From Martensiomyces pterosporus (Eukaryota; Kickxellomycota; Kickxellomycetes; Kickxellales; Kickxellaceae), in the NCBI GenBank assembly GCA_025201845.1, contig MU604032.1, positions 4,601-50,962 of the forward strand: a DNA stretch of 46,362 nucleotides. The letters run 5' to 3'. The notes below the pieces were generated by a model. That model had not been told where the DNA came from. It saw only the letters and a program-made list of their open reading frames with translations, and did not search any database. Shown here piece by piece: positions 32,901-40,021 of this stretch. A program made the position numbers and the translations under genes. Every line of letters starts with the position of its first letter. The first letter of the stretch is position 1.

Positions 32901-33750
32901 CTTCCACATCGACGTGTTTGCGCCCGGCCCCGAGTCCATCCACGTCGTGTCCCCCGCCAACGGCCAGGCGCCGCCGATCCCCGCCACGCCAGCGCTGTTT
33001 GACGGCCGCGATGGAAGGTCGCTGAACGGGCAGTGGCAGAACGACGAGCACGGCAGGCTGTCGTTCATCCCCACCATGGAGCAGCTGGCCGAGAGGCTGG
33101 AGGTCGACGAGTCGAACAAGTACGTCAAGGAGATCATGGTCGACCACAGGGACGACATCAGCCTGCTCTACGAGCGCCTGCGCACACTGGTCCCCTCCGA
33201 GTCCAACGACCCGGTCAAGTTTGCCTGGTACATCTTCTGGGACGACGTATACCGCAGGTACGCCAGGCAGGTGAGGCAGCTGAAGGAGTACGAGGTCGAC
33301 TTCAACCCCCTGTACCCGCAGTCTCTGCCCTACTACCCGCTGCCCAGGCACAAGCTGGAGCGCTTCCTGTACGAGCGCGGGTTGTGGAAGCCAATGGGTG
33401 GCGCCAAGCGCAGCGGAGGCAGCAGCGGCCGGTCGTTGTTCGGCGGATGGCTGTTCGGCGGCAAATCGGCGAAGAGGCAGACGAACTCGGGCACTGCTGG
33501 CGAGGAGTTCAACATGGACCCGATGCCTGTCCCTGCCTATGTGCCTGGAATGGCGAGCGGAGCAAGCGCCGACATGCTTGGCAATGGCGCTGTGACGCAC
33601 GTGTGGAGGGCTGGTGACGATGGGGATGGCCAGGACGGCAGCGCACCTCTGTTCCCTGCTGGATCGACTGCCACCGGGTTCATCCACTCGGGCCTGCTCA
33701 ACAGGCTATATGCCTGGCTGGACGTTCTGGCATACGGCACCAGCCGCTAG
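20902..33750 (+). CDS. Giant protein (4282 aa): disordered N-terminal three-quarters, polytopic membrane region, C-terminal globular domain; function unknown
   Basis: A single uninterrupted exon from ATG 20902. I recognise no known family. Residues 1 to about 3000 are low-complexity: Ser/Pro/Gln/Gly-rich with SP and RS/RT-type sites, three 7-Gln runs (24127, 26176, 28213) and no signal peptide. Embedded in it are recurrent short basic-aromatic motifs (FIQRITGTIRGKRGD at 1743, MDRFRGALRGWRGE at 1874, LFKRLTAGWRKPG at 2218, IYQRLFGGWAKPR at 2875) and a helical segment near 2555-2710. From about 3035 the protein is ordered. Hydrophobic segments lie near 3043-3060, 3099-3123, 3170-3195, 3240-3266, then a 200-residue acidic/Gly loop, then 3479-3495, 3512-3526, 3543-3565, 3572-3598. 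A conserved-looking globular part runs about 3605-4160 (ILVATNPYDPRLRRLLIE, NYIGFAAERHLENLYLYDT). The tail repeats an SLFGGWLFGGKSAKR motif. It is probably an integral membrane protein with a very long cytosolic N-terminal arm; this is inference. Confidence 0.85.
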   Translation: MSPSPHRAVEGNSGSQGEGERRPSRQSDIGPQTTAEDSERQQHRRRRQTTDGSPSTRSPAAQRKPLPTPTPRNGQHIADNGHERNRLMELFGSYPAAGTTQQPASTQQPGGAPVLSSSSSTTSSNSQSIANTASNSSGGSSQHRIDFPSPTPPTSADLSPSSGDSLPGAINLSMPTINQPKRDEGVSGSRASKSADRSRADLPGARSPAGSSAPRQMPLERTAAVPASHAGASKKGKEAEEVRGSAGSHRKPTPRVPATPGQQQPAVETAAKSRTPNIASLTDRQREKIVNAYNSQFAHLLGVPATTAAAGGLPTASPAISLISGSSFNSPRTITLEDLQQASRLVPRKPLPQGIMQQTQQKPLSPPAQPGGVEALSSLVTASRQSSGGSEWASTPQAESLPHPHAAPALGAGGGKWSQPSTPSPRKDRDSGLFGGHFSLTSVGDNASSSNMGSASGTPRAPGGFEPIQEMDEEAGSWSQSIARRSGVTPLVIESRPALPQFQGNESDSDTPDETRGSGNDGEDAELLAGRGGRPRYDVHVPPPESLARTPSLQARSPTPTSMDRPYSPVERSRTPTERASRSPSLLSPHSRRRRATTTASDDIRSPGAGSGSLASSRTDHSRSRSFGTSTRITLQQLQEHQHQRVVDTPLPGRGSPSTSRARSKSAAEDKQPLLSTGGEGSAYDVDDYSVPLIPPPPEGGLQFFNPFVGGTGGVGQMGSPEYVYEKVSDMDSVTRTRIRRRRQRQTSSVNSAASPVYTLNSAYSPSNAGSSMTHELAFLGIHKTLDSPYQQSILSRTSHAGASASKVSSQGLGSATPGPSRRGRSASAADDQQQGSSDEVNVGIVHELSSSSSSSVDGAGRRKGGRAHQQHSRSESTGSRVSSIREGFEQLERQGRIPAAAGDDLLSGSPRPSSSLAHMQELSAHPQRTPSRKNTPVLERWESARREAAAGSGVGSSQQAGGDKSSKRTGDRTPLTPTSHKVAQIRERIEEWQRTEIPESGSPSFSRSSSRAGGGDWAPSGAAGEANSSGSDTAARARDDRRYTDDSAILGAASITTGSATAAHKSPAALESPGQQQQQQQPVGEIESVTASTGAGSSGAASRGESSGGNGTGAEGQLGQSAQLSLEATDDDDESPYSASMSPPRLVPLTPLPQRADALSAKLAAEKNKALLEEFGGQKAVARSNTAASRESQYSAGTAQSSNVPPSLFGSDKSVFDTPLLSGLPQVSVPSDIASLRTMNTMLTSTTPQTQPIASSVSSASPQAASTSTAPRSKKSGGRRRKSDKGKEPEGKSPAASLGDRESKILGSVLSAVSSPVSIGGHKKQSLVVDPQSVSAEILQGLQTVTVGSPEMRSSPAHSARASRVGSSESSSIGLDSLRQQQLLLLPETNPFRSSKDVLESPAVHVPSATTLEDRRAWARQRPDSRPPLSAIEQEPSDESKPASLKSSNASERSDSMRVWNEKLKRRAEAGGQPAKDLPLRPVIAESPAMTTQPKTSGGLPPTGRSPLAPAQQQKRLQEQQLGNMPRRDSAFGRLSSSPEPLPGTPPVDEQYREEMISQTLATLEGGRTPASISASSGASKQARSQKSGRPRKTRQNRDRQQSGKPSPATSATSSKRPPAAATDAFPDHPGARLSTIDEEASKGGASSDKSRRHAQSMHSDSPSVISDIPASPVPSSRRGPSRSSPPYLSPLSGRPVSQNMGRHGSSPLNPYIAGDISSFVGASVATMPQQQEQQQRKQPGFIQRITGTIRGKRGDSQQQQQQQPEGSDMQVRTAQTPLPRRWWRNIRESMNAPIPPPHIDRSDLAGMHMPNRWQVKYPADGDAEQVGAEAADQLSARPSRRHSFNGSTQLEQEKITAALSPKENLRRKLTVMDRFRGALRGWRGESAAIAGAGAAGYLGAGAPSVKSGVGEFNVEGSPGNHKLMIPHTPSPPLPAAHQTKLHPWNPFYDAPSQQEDGAVGSPGSKGPRRRASIDVMSVHEMAEVDRLELQNRLQNLVSPGVSGSLGGDAPVWDENDGPHLLSLTHSPQFGLPQGSYAPSSKFSFHASSPAPSRAHSSKPLPATPPGAKQAAGRPPISGSVFTFPSEEAKVSTQGRPEHAPSPIFHGSENGRQQAAGSKPGSAVGREQGKQPMITGPLTVAPAMGVAAQPQSIVSGIQGQQQPAVAPPPPSMHVAPAGNDYTLDPASSSIQVQAAQISQPTVTPLPAIDEKRRKPSLFKRLTAGWRKPGPQAQQEPVPLEPIYEGQQQPPFQQQPPFQQQGPVVQGQVPITGGQSSHAVRPPQGHPQSQSNLVSSAVIQGAVGAASAGVVGKVWESVHGKMNEPGVEPKSENVPNVNVVASASQSQYVGTPYQQQQPLQPPVAPFQQSTQQSMQQMQQIQQPLQQSVQQMQVAPGSGQIPTQQGTMQPVPLGPPPVDPSSYSAYNPSFGTLPPSFAQQQQQQQGLATAGYSGQNANVPMAPASQESPTPVGPSDGSNGPEEAKPSKLMSVVQGIPLIGSFFGKKKSGQAKAEGAGSAGGSAGGAHRPDSVVSGHGAQSHHSSVWVGSQTEEAPGAGAFSLPGILGNLAKWQIVPIATYFFRRATVGEIVPLVGRYAARYPLVEAEEAAATKAAARAEESVVRSGMARAMDAPEFKHAAPGLRYNSLDQRLENAMVPRFSKLRKFKRAPEVWDDPEAQQIANRVYGRLRDFKRDLHEEQNRVARALSVEGGAAGEDAGGVGARALGAPVDPLPNLRNVEDGPRTRGIGDGPLSRGVDGHEGSGERVLVGGGGIGTRAGGLLGGLFGAGRTQAAHTPPPQSASYHSRSRNNSLRFDSRMSPRAQGFSLSSDEDHHRSAGNGGAYDGNLPASSTGPPSNAASVYEGAPAAAGEKRGIYQRLFGGWAKPRTDSQPLPDAGAPAPAPAPTDAPAPADDGGPQTAADMSRQRSSKYPPMFPPFSHLPPRVVDQIMHRVGEPRVFIGSAKSQVVPPVNSSGPNDGVFGDASPYRTGTEWSFAESVQFSSPYPTTKREVRERRVWEKNGKKLGIKSDGNEVARWTSHLEIIRDFIQLIGLFVGAAGYTKAPLDSTVGDRWPWIVVSGIPKALGLEWADLSTTTGKSTGFFIFFCFFTLAVLGMWTYGTFLEKPALQSSAARESGGDGRITYRDQVSAAPSPLNIYGRLFGQMPKRRRMHILYGVLTTLYIPVVKLSLEAIVWSQGFWAVPNPFRTTDSPVYPTPEDGHRSPSKFCYTTTMRNGSFNGAYLIVPLAIATLVGHGLWLPVQLHQLCKRHMPYVHGWDHGKSSGSPRPQQPAQERPASGMPPVTVDDDDDGDSGGAGAGRGIRGTRAVKFGQSRGPMSDTSSATGPSVVARDDPNPLLQGLGGLAGVSPEYLGYMNTFLNVVGGDNGLLQGEGEGGMEGILNTFKNFFSKRNQAADDFDYSGMEKDEAYRVRVGRMKENHRNRHLSTVKYRRMLDTDTSDYRFIYAPHYPGHASNGSRELLWKFAAVFTAVVLSKDNCWSKQHSRHSLDAGRNAMLFIISLLMLRSHHSHRPFFDPTANLSGLFMRAGIVVVSLFAIPLFLMQDPLSSNHAGTAMALALINLCVLLILLWLASSALPRLQVAIKGPAAPLTLSPGILVATNPYDPRLRRLLIERVWQDTWSAILLASRDFRLLPNHRIAFCKTRAHPPYMVNYIGFAAERHLENLYLYDTIGRQAYCRAVALERNNTQRFAMTVDILKHYIGPDMYFNPYAVGEAPGFVKQRFGVGPRDVKSWFGKVYVLHFPFMVCMIYDDLPNAIVPIAEEHDLATYLQQNSSEDVNRKRQLRCGLRALNDQFVTLTFIEGAGPNGTHLRYNVHPDPQQHEYFLQQHAGRRRILYRGRLTIKHHSEQKWNGLFNVNPGFGCSLQLTDELVVDDEHLVNDFNREQNPFRMSFLMTGRAGSAYRTSITQRSRDSLGMSATNSHLLGITPDFDYTPNINALFAENIDIIDARQKPVTDAIELYMKEYRTEFERKRTGLSPSFHIDVFAPGPESIHVVSPANGQAPPIPATPALFDGRDGRSLNGQWQNDEHGRLSFIPTMEQLAERLEVDESNKYVKEIMVDHRDDISLLYERLRTLVPSESNDPVKFAWYIFWDDVYRRYARQVRQLKEYEVDFNPLYPQSLPYYPLPRHKLERFLYERGLWKPMGGAKRSGGSSGRSLFGGWLFGGKSAKRQTNSGTAGEEFNMDPMPVPAYVPGMASGASADMLGNGAVTHVWRAGDDGDGQDGSAPLFPAGSTATGFIHSGLLNRLYAWLDVLAYGTSR

Positions 33751-33849
33751 AAGCCACAGGACCGCCCCTTATCTGTGCTTTTCTTACTGCTATCATAGTT
33801 TATTCTAGCGACATATTCAGCTACTAAGTCGAATACAAGAAACCGAGGC

Positions 33850-35973
33850 TCACTCGCCCTTGGTGCCTGCCCTCTCGCATGCGTCAACAACGCCGTCGAT
33901 GCTCCTAAACTGCCATGTCCAGCCGGCGTTGTACAGGAACTGCCTGAGGTCAAACCGGTTGTCGTCCGGGGAGTAAGTCTCTGCATGGTACGCCGGCGTG
34001 ATGGTGGTCATCTTGTGGCGGTTGATCGAGTAGTAGAAGAAGAACCGCTTGACCTTGTCAGCAATCTGCCTGGGCGACAGCCTGTCGCCCCAGATGTGCA
34101 GCAGCTGGGTAAACATCGAGTAGGGGCCGCACTTGTTGATCTTCCTCAGCCTGCCAAACACGCTCAGCTCGTCATAGGACATGCCCATCTCGACCTCGTC
34201 GCTCTGCACATACGTCTCCGAAAAGGGCACCAGCTCAGCAGTGGGCGTGGCATCGAGGAAGCCGTCGAGGACAGGCAGCGAGAGGCTGTCGCGAGCGTAC
34301 GCAATGTACTTGCGCAGATCGGCCTTGCTGATGGATCCGATCGGGTTGAGATCTGCCGACGAGCAGTCGTACTTGGTAAAGTACCCCCTGAGCGACTCGT
34401 CGACGTTGGCTGAGCCCAGAACCAGGAGCGACTTGGCCTTGCCGCGCACCCAGGGCAGCAGCGCAGCAAACAGGTACGCCAGGAGCATGCGCAGCCTAGC
34501 CTGGATGTTCTGCAGCGCAAGATTCTCCCCGTTCGAGCCGCCGTGCACAGCGTACTTGGGCGTAAGGCCAGTGATCAGGGCAAACAGCGACACGATGGCC
34601 GTAACGACCGCGTCCATGCTGAGGTCCACGTGGTAGCTGCCGATCGCCTGCGCGAGCTCCCTTGCCCTACCGCGGGTCTCATCCGACGAGTTCTGCGTGC
34701 CCATGTAGCAGGTGTAGAAGATGTGGCTGGCAAGCTCCTGCGCCGTCTGCGGGATGTAGTCCTCCCCCGCCTGCGGACCAACACAGCGCCTGACGTCCCT
34801 GATGACCTGCTCGTCGCCCTGCCTGCATGCCTCGACGACCTGGCGGCACATCGAGTGAACGATAACTGCGGTTGAGCAGCTATCGATTCCGCCGCTCAGC
34901 GGCAGGAAGAACCCGCCCTGGCCTGATCTGCGCAGGTAGTCCCAGAGCCAGCACGCCGGGCCCAGGTTGATTTCCTCCTCGGGCAAGTGGTACTCGAGAG
35001 CAATGGGCTTTGTGGGCTTGACCGAGTAGTCAAAGTGCGATTTCTCGGCAGAGAGCGATATCGGCGCCTGCACTCTTGGGTACGAGCCAGACCGCGCTGC
35101 TTGCAGAGAGCGGCTGGAGATGGCCGCCCTGAACGAGCGCACCGCGCCCAAGTCGGCTGTTGCCAGCGTGACCTCGACGTCGGCCATCGAGAACTGCTTG
35201 CCCATTGCCAGAATGTCGCCGTTTGACAGGACCATGGCCGAGCCGTCGTAGTACACGCGGTCGCCGTCACAGCCCTTCTGGTTGGCATACAGGTAGATGC
35301 CACCGCACTTTAGCGTTGCCTCGCGGATCAGCTCAATGCGCCGGTGGAGCTTGCGCAGCTCATGGTGGCTGCCGCTGCTGTTGATGATGATCTCCGCTCC
35401 GTCGAGGCTCATGGGGATATGTGGGCTCTCCGGCGTAAACAGCTCCTCGCACAGTTCGATTCCAATGCACGTGTCCTCCGTGCTAATCAGCGCATCTCCC
35501 AGCGGGACTGTTTTCTGGCCGGTGATCTTGGAGATGAAGCGCGGCAGCACGTAGTCCTCCACCTGCGCGCGCTTCTCCCAGGCCGCAAACCACCGGAGCT
35601 CGCGGTAGTTCCCGTCGTTGGCCATGTAGAGCTTGGGCCGGATCAGGACAATTTTGCCGTTGAGGATGATGACGCGGCAGTTGTACCGGTTGTTGCGGTG
35701 CATCACGGGCATCCCCGTGTCGATCAGAATGCCGTCCAGCGCGCGGTCCTCCAGGAGCCTTGCCAGAACCTCCCATGAGTGCAGGACCGTGTCGCCCTCG
35801 AGGAAGTGGTCGTAGCAGCCGTACCCGGGGATCTCGAGCTCGGGGCCGATGCGCAGCTTGGCGCCGGCCTGCTTTGCGCGCAGGATGCTCTCCTTGATCC
35901 GCTCGTAGTTGCCCTGGAAGTCGAGCGCCCACTGGTTAAGCGCGCAAGTCGCGACAGTTACGTAGTGGACCAT
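33850..35973 (-). CDS. QNS1: Glutamine-dependent NAD+ synthetase
   Basis: The enzyme converts nicotinic acid adenine dinucleotide, ATP and glutamine to NAD+, the last step of the Preiss-Handler and de novo routes. The product is 707 aa, essentially the same length as human NADSYN1 and yeast Qns1. The N-terminal nitrilase-fold glutaminase has its triad in place: Glu45 ([10 protein letters not shown]), Lys114 ([13 protein letters not shown]) and Cys175 ([12 protein letters not shown]). The C-terminal ATP-pyrophosphatase domain carries the P-loop SGGIDS at 360-365, and further NAD synthetase segments such as [27 protein letters not shown]. It is cytosolic with no targeting signal. It converges with the giant gene (99 bp apart) and diverges from the hAT-derived gene (354 bp apart). 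Confidence 0.97.
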   Translation of the reverse strand: MVHYVTVATCALNQWALDFQGNYERIKESILRAKQAGAKLRIGPELEIPGYGCYDHFLEGDTVLHSWEVLARLLEDRALDGILIDTGMPVMHRNNRYNCRVIILNGKIVLIRPKLYMANDGNYRELRWFAAWEKRAQVEDYVLPRFISKITGQKTVPLGDALISTEDTCIGIELCEELFTPESPHIPMSLDGAEIIINSSGSHHELRKLHRRIELIREATLKCGGIYLYANQKGCDGDRVYYDGSAMVLSNGDILAMGKQFSMADVEVTLATADLGAVRSFRAAISSRSLQAARSGSYPRVQAPISLSAEKSHFDYSVKPTKPIALEYHLPEEEINLGPACWLWDYLRRSGQGGFFLPLSGGIDSCSTAVIVHSMCRQVVEACRQGDEQVIRDVRRCVGPQAGEDYIPQTAQELASHIFYTCYMGTQNSSDETRGRARELAQAIGSYHVDLSMDAVVTAIVSLFALITGLTPKYAVHGGSNGENLALQNIQARLRMLLAYLFAALLPWVRGKAKSLLVLGSANVDESLRGYFTKYDCSSADLNPIGSISKADLRKYIAYARDSLSLPVLDGFLDATPTAELVPFSETYVQSDEVEMGMSYDELSVFGRLRKINKCGPYSMFTQLLHIWGDRLSPRQIADKVKRFFFYYSINRHKMTTITPAYHAETYSPDDNRFDLRQFLYNAGWTWQFRSIDGVVDACERAGTKGE

Positions 35974-36327
35974 TCCTCCTCCTGTGCTGCTGATTTCGTT
36001 TTTTCTATGGGTGGATTAGAAGCAAGAACCAAGAATTGCAAAGGAGAAGCGGAGAGACCAGCAAGCAAGCACCACTTGGTTTATCTGGCGCCCTAGAGAA
36101 GCCGAGCGGGGATGAGGGGGGTTGTAGGGAGGAGAATGCTGGGCCAGCGGAGTTAGCCCACAAGCCTGAGCGAACTGACGTGTGGATGGAAGCAAAGTGA
36201 CCAAAGGGCAGGCGCCCCCCACAGTCCTCAACCCCTTCTCCTTCTGCACTAGCACTTTGCGGCACTTGGCACACATACCATCCACCCACCCACACAAATA
36301 ACCCCACTTGCGCTATTTCCCGGCGAA
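35974..36327. other. Shared divergent promoter of QNS1 and the hAT-derived gene
   Basis: Only 354 bp separate the two divergent start codons. There is no clear TATA box on either strand. A C-rich ACCCACCCACACAAATAACCCC stretch lies about 30-50 bp before the plus-strand start. No coding potential is supported. Confidence 0.5.
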
Positions 36328-39300
36328 ATGAGCTTACCGGACACACAGGCCGACGCCTTCGGGGCTGCAGCAACCTCTGCCTCTGCAGCGCTCGCCACTG
36401 CACTCGAAAACGGAGACGGCGCATCGGTCAGCACACCGCCAAGCAAGAGATTACGGCTAGGCGCCAGTCCTTTGAATCGGACAGATGGGCAGCAGCAGAT
36501 TTTGAATCTCAGCAACGGAAGGCATGCAGCACGCACCACGGCAGCAGCAGCAGCAGCGTCAGAGGTCGAGGGAATCGGCAGTGCCGTCTGGCACGCCGTC
36601 GGGGACAGCAGCCCCACAGCCTTCGGGCGAAGCGATGGAAGCGCTGGCAATAAACGCGTCAACACGCCAAAGAAGATTGGCGGCAGAAGCCGGCCTGCGC
36701 CGCTGGTCCTCATGTTTGAGCCGGTGCACGACGATGACGATGACGACGCCAGCGCCGTATCTCGCGCTAGGGCTGTCACTGCAGCAGCAGCAGCAGGCAT
36801 GGGCATGCTAAGCGAAGGCACAACTGCTGCTGCTGCTGCTACTGCCGGCAACGAGGGCGGCGATAGCGCAGACGCTGATGCAGCTGCGCTCGAGCCCCTT
36901 GGCGGCATCGGAGGAGGGATGGCAAGCATACTGCCGGAGGATCGGTCGCTGGGCCTGCTTCTTGTTGACCCTGTCACAAAGGACTACATCGAGCCGGAGC
37001 TGCACGACTGCCGTGTGCGCTGCGTGTTTGACGGGATGGAGTCCCGCGGCATAGTCTACCGTGCCAAGCGAATGCAGGCCAAGCTAAACTACTACCTGGA
37101 GACCAACCGCGACAGGTATATTCGCGTGTTCAGAGCCCGCATGAACGCTTTGCTGGCCACCAGAGCATACAACCCAACAGACATGCAGATAATCCGCGGC
37201 TTCCTCATCACGCTGGAGAACTCAACACAGGCGCTCGGCTCGCTGAGCGCAAACATGCTCGCTGCTGACGGCACCTCGGCGCTGACCGGTGCTGATGTCG
37301 CAACCACCCACAGCAACACGGGCATCGCTAGCGCCGACGCCAACCCCTACTTGCCGCTCTCCTCCAGCGCCGGCAGCCACCATCGCTCGGTATTCGAGAA
37401 CGGCGTTTTGAGAAAAAAGGCGACTGTGGAGGACGTTGAGGATGCCCTGATTCGGCTCAAGACGCGGTTCTCTCTGCCAACAGAGTTTGTCGAAAGCGCC
37501 GAGTTCCGCGATTTCTGCCAGGCTGCATTCATGGCGCAAAAGGACGGCAATATGGCGAGTCCGTATGCCACCACAAGCGACGAGTACCGCACTCTGGTCG
37601 ACCAGGCAGTAGCCAAGGCGAGACGCCGCGTGTGCCGTCGCTTGGCTGGTGCTGCGCAATACTCGGTTCTGCTCAATGGCAGACGTATGCGCGATGGCGT
37701 CCATGCCATCGTTTGCATGTCGGTGGTGGTCCAGCACCGCTCATATGTGATAGAGTGGGTTTTGGTCGAGAACGACACTGCTGACGCCATCTCGCAGCAA
37801 GTCACAGAGGCCATGGATGAGCTTGAGCGCGGGATACTCGAGGAGATTGGAGGCAGCGAGCAAGCAAGGCACCCGCCGCTGCTGCTTTCTGTGATAACGG
37901 CGGGAGCTCTGCCTGCGATGTCTGAGGCGAGGCAGCTTGTGACTCGCGATGCCCTGTGCTGCTACCACATGAGCTGTGCCACACAGGTCTTGGATTCGCT
38001 GGCATGCGGTTTGCTGAACAGCGACAGCACCAGCGGCAGCCATAGCCATCTGTCGATGCACAGCACCTCGCTGATTGAGGTAGCCAAGGCGATTATTGAG
38101 AACGACGAGGCGCACAAGCGGTGGATCGAGCGCAAGCAAAGGCGCATCATGCTCCCCGATGACGCGTCGCAGTGGACCAGCTACCTGGGTCTGTTCCAGC
38201 AGATGGTGTCTGTCGATTACGACTTTTTGCTCTATATGAAGGGCATTGTCTGCGGACCACGGCACCATGACGACACAACGACTGCTGCCGCTGCCGCCGC
38301 CGCTGCAGCCGACCACGGAGTGGCTGCTCACTTTGACAGCCTGCTGGACAGGAACAAGGCGCCAATGTTCCTGGCGCTTGTGCAGATATTCGCCTTGCTT
38401 GACTGCTGTGTGAGGATGACCAAGAGCGAAGGGTTTACGATCCCCGATCTGGCTGTCTTGCTCGCCAGACTGGAGCTCACACTGGAGATGCTGGCCAACG
38501 GCATCTACGGGAACAGCACTGAGGATATGCAGCAGGTGGCGCGCTTCGTCTTGTCCGAATACCGCATGCTGGTTGCGAATGAACTGAGCACTGGCGGCAC
38601 GGGCAGCGGTGCTAGCGCCGACGGGCATGCGGGAGCTGGAAACCCACTCATGTGCATGATCCTTGCCCATGCGCTATCGCTCTATCCAACTGACTGCGTG
38701 CGCACGTCGTATATGCTGCCATTGACCTCGTCGAACCTGCTGGAAGCCGCGAGGTCGATGTGGGCAACCGTCGGTCGCCAGCGCGAGCAGACATTCACGA
38801 TGCCCGAGCTCTATGCCAGGTTCAGTGCCTTCCGCGAGGTGCTTGGCACTGCGCGCGCTGGGCACTCGGACGAGCTGCCCTCGTTCTTCACGATGAGGCG
38901 GATGCTCGAGTCGATTGGGCTTTCGCCAAACGCACACGCTGAGCTGGAGCCATTCATTTCGCTCTCTGCGGCGCTATGCGAGGGGCCGGTTTCGGCGTCT
39001 TTCACAGATGCGGCGTTCAAGGAGCTGACTGAGCGGTGGGCGCAGTTTGACGACAGGCTGCTGGACTTTAGCTCGCGCAAGGAGCTTGAGATTGCGGTTG
39101 CCGAAGAGATGGAGCAGCATGCGGGTGCATCTACGCTGAACCCAATTTCGGTCGCGCAGTACCAGCAAGAGATGCTGGCATGCAGCGTTGATTACAACGA
39201 CGTGCCCTCGTCTGACCAGCAGCCATCCCAGCAGCAGCATCAGCCGCACCAGCACCAGGAGCAGCAACCGCACCAGCACCAAGAGCAGCAGCAGCAGCAG

Positions 39301-39777
39301 CAGTCGGAGGACACAGTGGTGGCTATAGATTTCGACCCTGCGTCGGAAAACACTGACATCATTGCCACCTGGCAGGAGCCCGCGGATACGAGCCAGCAAC
39401 AACAGCAGCAACAACAGCAGCAGCAACAGCGCGTGGTTTTTGAGCATGTGGAGAGCGGCCATGCTGAACACGGAAACGAGCATGAACACGTCCCCGACAA
39501 CAGCGAGCTATCTGCAGAGGCGCTGGACCAGGTGGGCGAGTACAACCTGGAGGCTGGGCTAGACATTTCATCTGCTGGCGGCGACCCAGCTGCAGACACG
39601 GTTGCATCCACTTCGGCTGTCGTTGCAGCAGCGGCAGCGGCGGCGGCAGTCAGTAGTGGCGGCGCAGCGGCCTCGGCGCCTGACCCTGCTGCTGCCGACT
39701 ACTCTGTGCTGCCGCCGCAGACCCTGCTGCTCTGCTACTTTGACAGCGAAAAGCTGACGCCCCTGGTTCCGTTCTGA
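36328..39777 (+). CDS. hAT-transposase-derived protein with lost catalytic and zinc-finger residues
   Basis: The product is 1149 aa from a clear ATG. Residues 1-200 are Ala/Asp-rich disorder containing KRLRL, a nuclear-signal-like patch. Near 228-255 a CRVRC...LNYYL segment resembles a degenerate BED finger whose later histidines are gone. Residues about 440-620 follow the order of the hAT/DUF659 RNase H-like core: LLNGRRMRDGVHAIVCMSVV (where DGWT... is usual, first Asp replaced by N450), VITAGALPAM (TDNA-type motif with Asp replaced by A525), HMSCATQVLDSL (CaaH motif with His replaced by Q553), and DASQWTSYLGLFQQM (TRWxS motif, W616). I cannot see the C-terminal hAT dimerisation motif. The last third has poly-Gln (12 Gln at 39394-39429) and poly-Ala tracts. 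An intact long frame with no catalytic residues fits a domesticated gene. Identification is by motif order only. Confidence 0.68.
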   Translation: MSLPDTQADAFGAAATSASAALATALENGDGASVSTPPSKRLRLGASPLNRTDGQQQILNLSNGRHAARTTAAAAAASEVEGIGSAVWHAVGDSSPTAFGRSDGSAGNKRVNTPKKIGGRSRPAPLVLMFEPVHDDDDDDASAVSRARAVTAAAAAGMGMLSEGTTAAAAATAGNEGGDSADADAAALEPLGGIGGGMASILPEDRSLGLLLVDPVTKDYIEPELHDCRVRCVFDGMESRGIVYRAKRMQAKLNYYLETNRDRYIRVFRARMNALLATRAYNPTDMQIIRGFLITLENSTQALGSLSANMLAADGTSALTGADVATTHSNTGIASADANPYLPLSSSAGSHHRSVFENGVLRKKATVEDVEDALIRLKTRFSLPTEFVESAEFRDFCQAAFMAQKDGNMASPYATTSDEYRTLVDQAVAKARRRVCRRLAGAAQYSVLLNGRRMRDGVHAIVCMSVVVQHRSYVIEWVLVENDTADAISQQVTEAMDELERGILEEIGGSEQARHPPLLLSVITAGALPAMSEARQLVTRDALCCYHMSCATQVLDSLACGLLNSDSTSGSHSHLSMHSTSLIEVAKAIIENDEAHKRWIERKQRRIMLPDDASQWTSYLGLFQQMVSVDYDFLLYMKGIVCGPRHHDDTTTAAAAAAAAADHGVAAHFDSLLDRNKAPMFLALVQIFALLDCCVRMTKSEGFTIPDLAVLLARLELTLEMLANGIYGNSTEDMQQVARFVLSEYRMLVANELSTGGTGSGASADGHAGAGNPLMCMILAHALSLYPTDCVRTSYMLPLTSSNLLEAARSMWATVGRQREQTFTMPELYARFSAFREVLGTARAGHSDELPSFFTMRRMLESIGLSPNAHAELEPFISLSAALCEGPVSASFTDAAFKELTERWAQFDDRLLDFSSRKELEIAVAEEMEQHAGASTLNPISVAQYQQEMLACSVDYNDVPSSDQQPSQQQHQPHQHQEQQPHQHQEQQQQQQSEDTVVAIDFDPASENTDIIATWQEPADTSQQQQQQQQQQQQRVVFEHVESGHAEHGNEHEHVPDNSELSAEALDQVGEYNLEAGLDISSAGGDPAADTVASTSAVVAAAAAAAAVSSGGAAASAPDPAAADYSVLPPQTLLLCYFDSEKLTPLVPF

Positions 39778-40021
39778 AGCAGCGCCAGCCAAGCTGCTGC
39801 TGAACATTCGAGCACGTGAGGGGGCACTCCGCGTGCTGCGCCTTCATTATCACAAATACAGCCCAAACCAATCTATGCAGGGGCGAGAAAAGGCTCGCGG
39901 CGACGGCGTCAGCAACCGCCTTTCTATTTCTCATTTTTGTCTCGTTATTTGCTGCTAACACGCGTCTTTCAATTTCACACGCACTTTGAATTCCGCACAC
40001 GCATCCCGATTTCCATTGGCT

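Noticed and set aside
30913..33687. 924-codon open frame on the minus strand inside the giant gene
   Set aside because: It mirrors the third-codon GC bias of the sense gene, its product is His/Val/Gln/Arg-rich without domain order, and the sense frame has clear membrane segments.
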